This document shows, one piece after another, positions 23,318-23,535 of a DNA stretch of 23,535 bases. How positions within the stretch are numbered: position 1 is the stretch's first letter; each line of letters begins with the position of its first letter. The notes beneath the pieces are model-generated. The model was not told the DNA's origin, did no database searches, and worked only from the letters and a program-made list of their open reading frames with translations. The position numbers and the translations under genes were made by a program. The stretch is from assembly GCA_026770585.1 (NCBI GenBank), contig MU646364.1, positions 89,171-112,705 of the forward strand, read 5' to 3'. Source of the DNA: Baffinella frigidus (lineage: Eukaryota; Cryptophyceae; Cryptomonadales; Baffinellaceae).

Positions 23318-23535
23318 GCGTTCAGGGTTCAGGGTGCAGGGTGCAGGGTGCAGGGTGTAGCGTTCAGGGTTCAGGGTTCAGGGTTCACGGTGCAGGGTGC
23401 AGGGTGCAGGGTGCAGGGTTCATGGTGCAGGGTGCAGGGTTCAGGGTGCAGGGTGTAGCGTTCAGGGTTCAGGGTTCAGGGTTCATGGTTCAGGGTTCAG
23501 GGTTCAGGGTGCAGGGTTCAGGGTTCAGGGTTCAG
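23318..23535. repeat. GGGTTCA/GGGTGCA tract at the right edge
   Basis: More than 200 bp of near-perfect heptamers alternating TTCAGGG and TGCAGGG, starting 11 bases from the exon h1 acceptor and running off the window. It is the youngest-looking filler tract here. Confidence 0.95.

Overview
The window is nuclear DNA of a eukaryotic alga, not prokaryotic DNA. It holds pieces of three spliced protein-coding genes rebuilt here by conserved protein motifs and reading phase. The first encodes a YGGT/YlmG-family membrane protein whose N-terminus (signal peptide, then ASA|FAP, then an STA-rich stretch) is the bipartite plastid presequence typical of complex red-derived plastids (heterokonts, haptophytes, cryptophytes, peridinin dinoflagellates). 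With the plant-type telomere motif CCCTAAA, GC-rich exons, loose 5' splice sites and nearly invariant CAG|G acceptors, this points to a chromalveolate-type alga (haptophyte or dinoflagellate are the best guesses). The exact lineage cannot be fixed from this sequence.

Layout: 1-1413 has no supported gene but holds two inverted-repeat elements and a perfect 42-bp palindrome. 1414-2226 (minus) is the three-exon YGGT gene with two short, clean introns. 2227-2537 is a 311-bp divergent intergenic region. 2538-10295 (plus) is a complete pirin gene of 11 exons (906 coding bases, 301 aa) spread over 7.8 kb. 10296-11003 is a tail-to-tail intergenic region. 11004 to at least 23306 (minus) is a DEAD-box RNA helicase with about 17 recognised exons over more than 12 kb; its 5' end lies beyond the window.

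The notable feature is intron architecture. Most introns of the pirin and helicase genes are packed with degenerate telomere-like heptamers (CCCTAAA/CCCTGAA, and GGGTTCA or GGGTGCA variants) plus small hairpin elements. Many of them carry one or more decayed copies of the splice junction itself: the acceptor plus the first 10-70 bases of the next exon, or the exon end plus donor. The true exon and the copy typically flank a telomere-like tract. The sequence looks as if introns grew by repeated junction duplication with telomere-type filler DNA. The YGGT gene 300 bp away has none of this.

The genes are not a functional operon. YGGT is a predicted plastid membrane protein, pirin a metal-binding cupin protein, and the helicase an RNA-remodelling ATPase. 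No transposase, reverse transcriptase, rRNA, tRNA or CRISPR was recognised.
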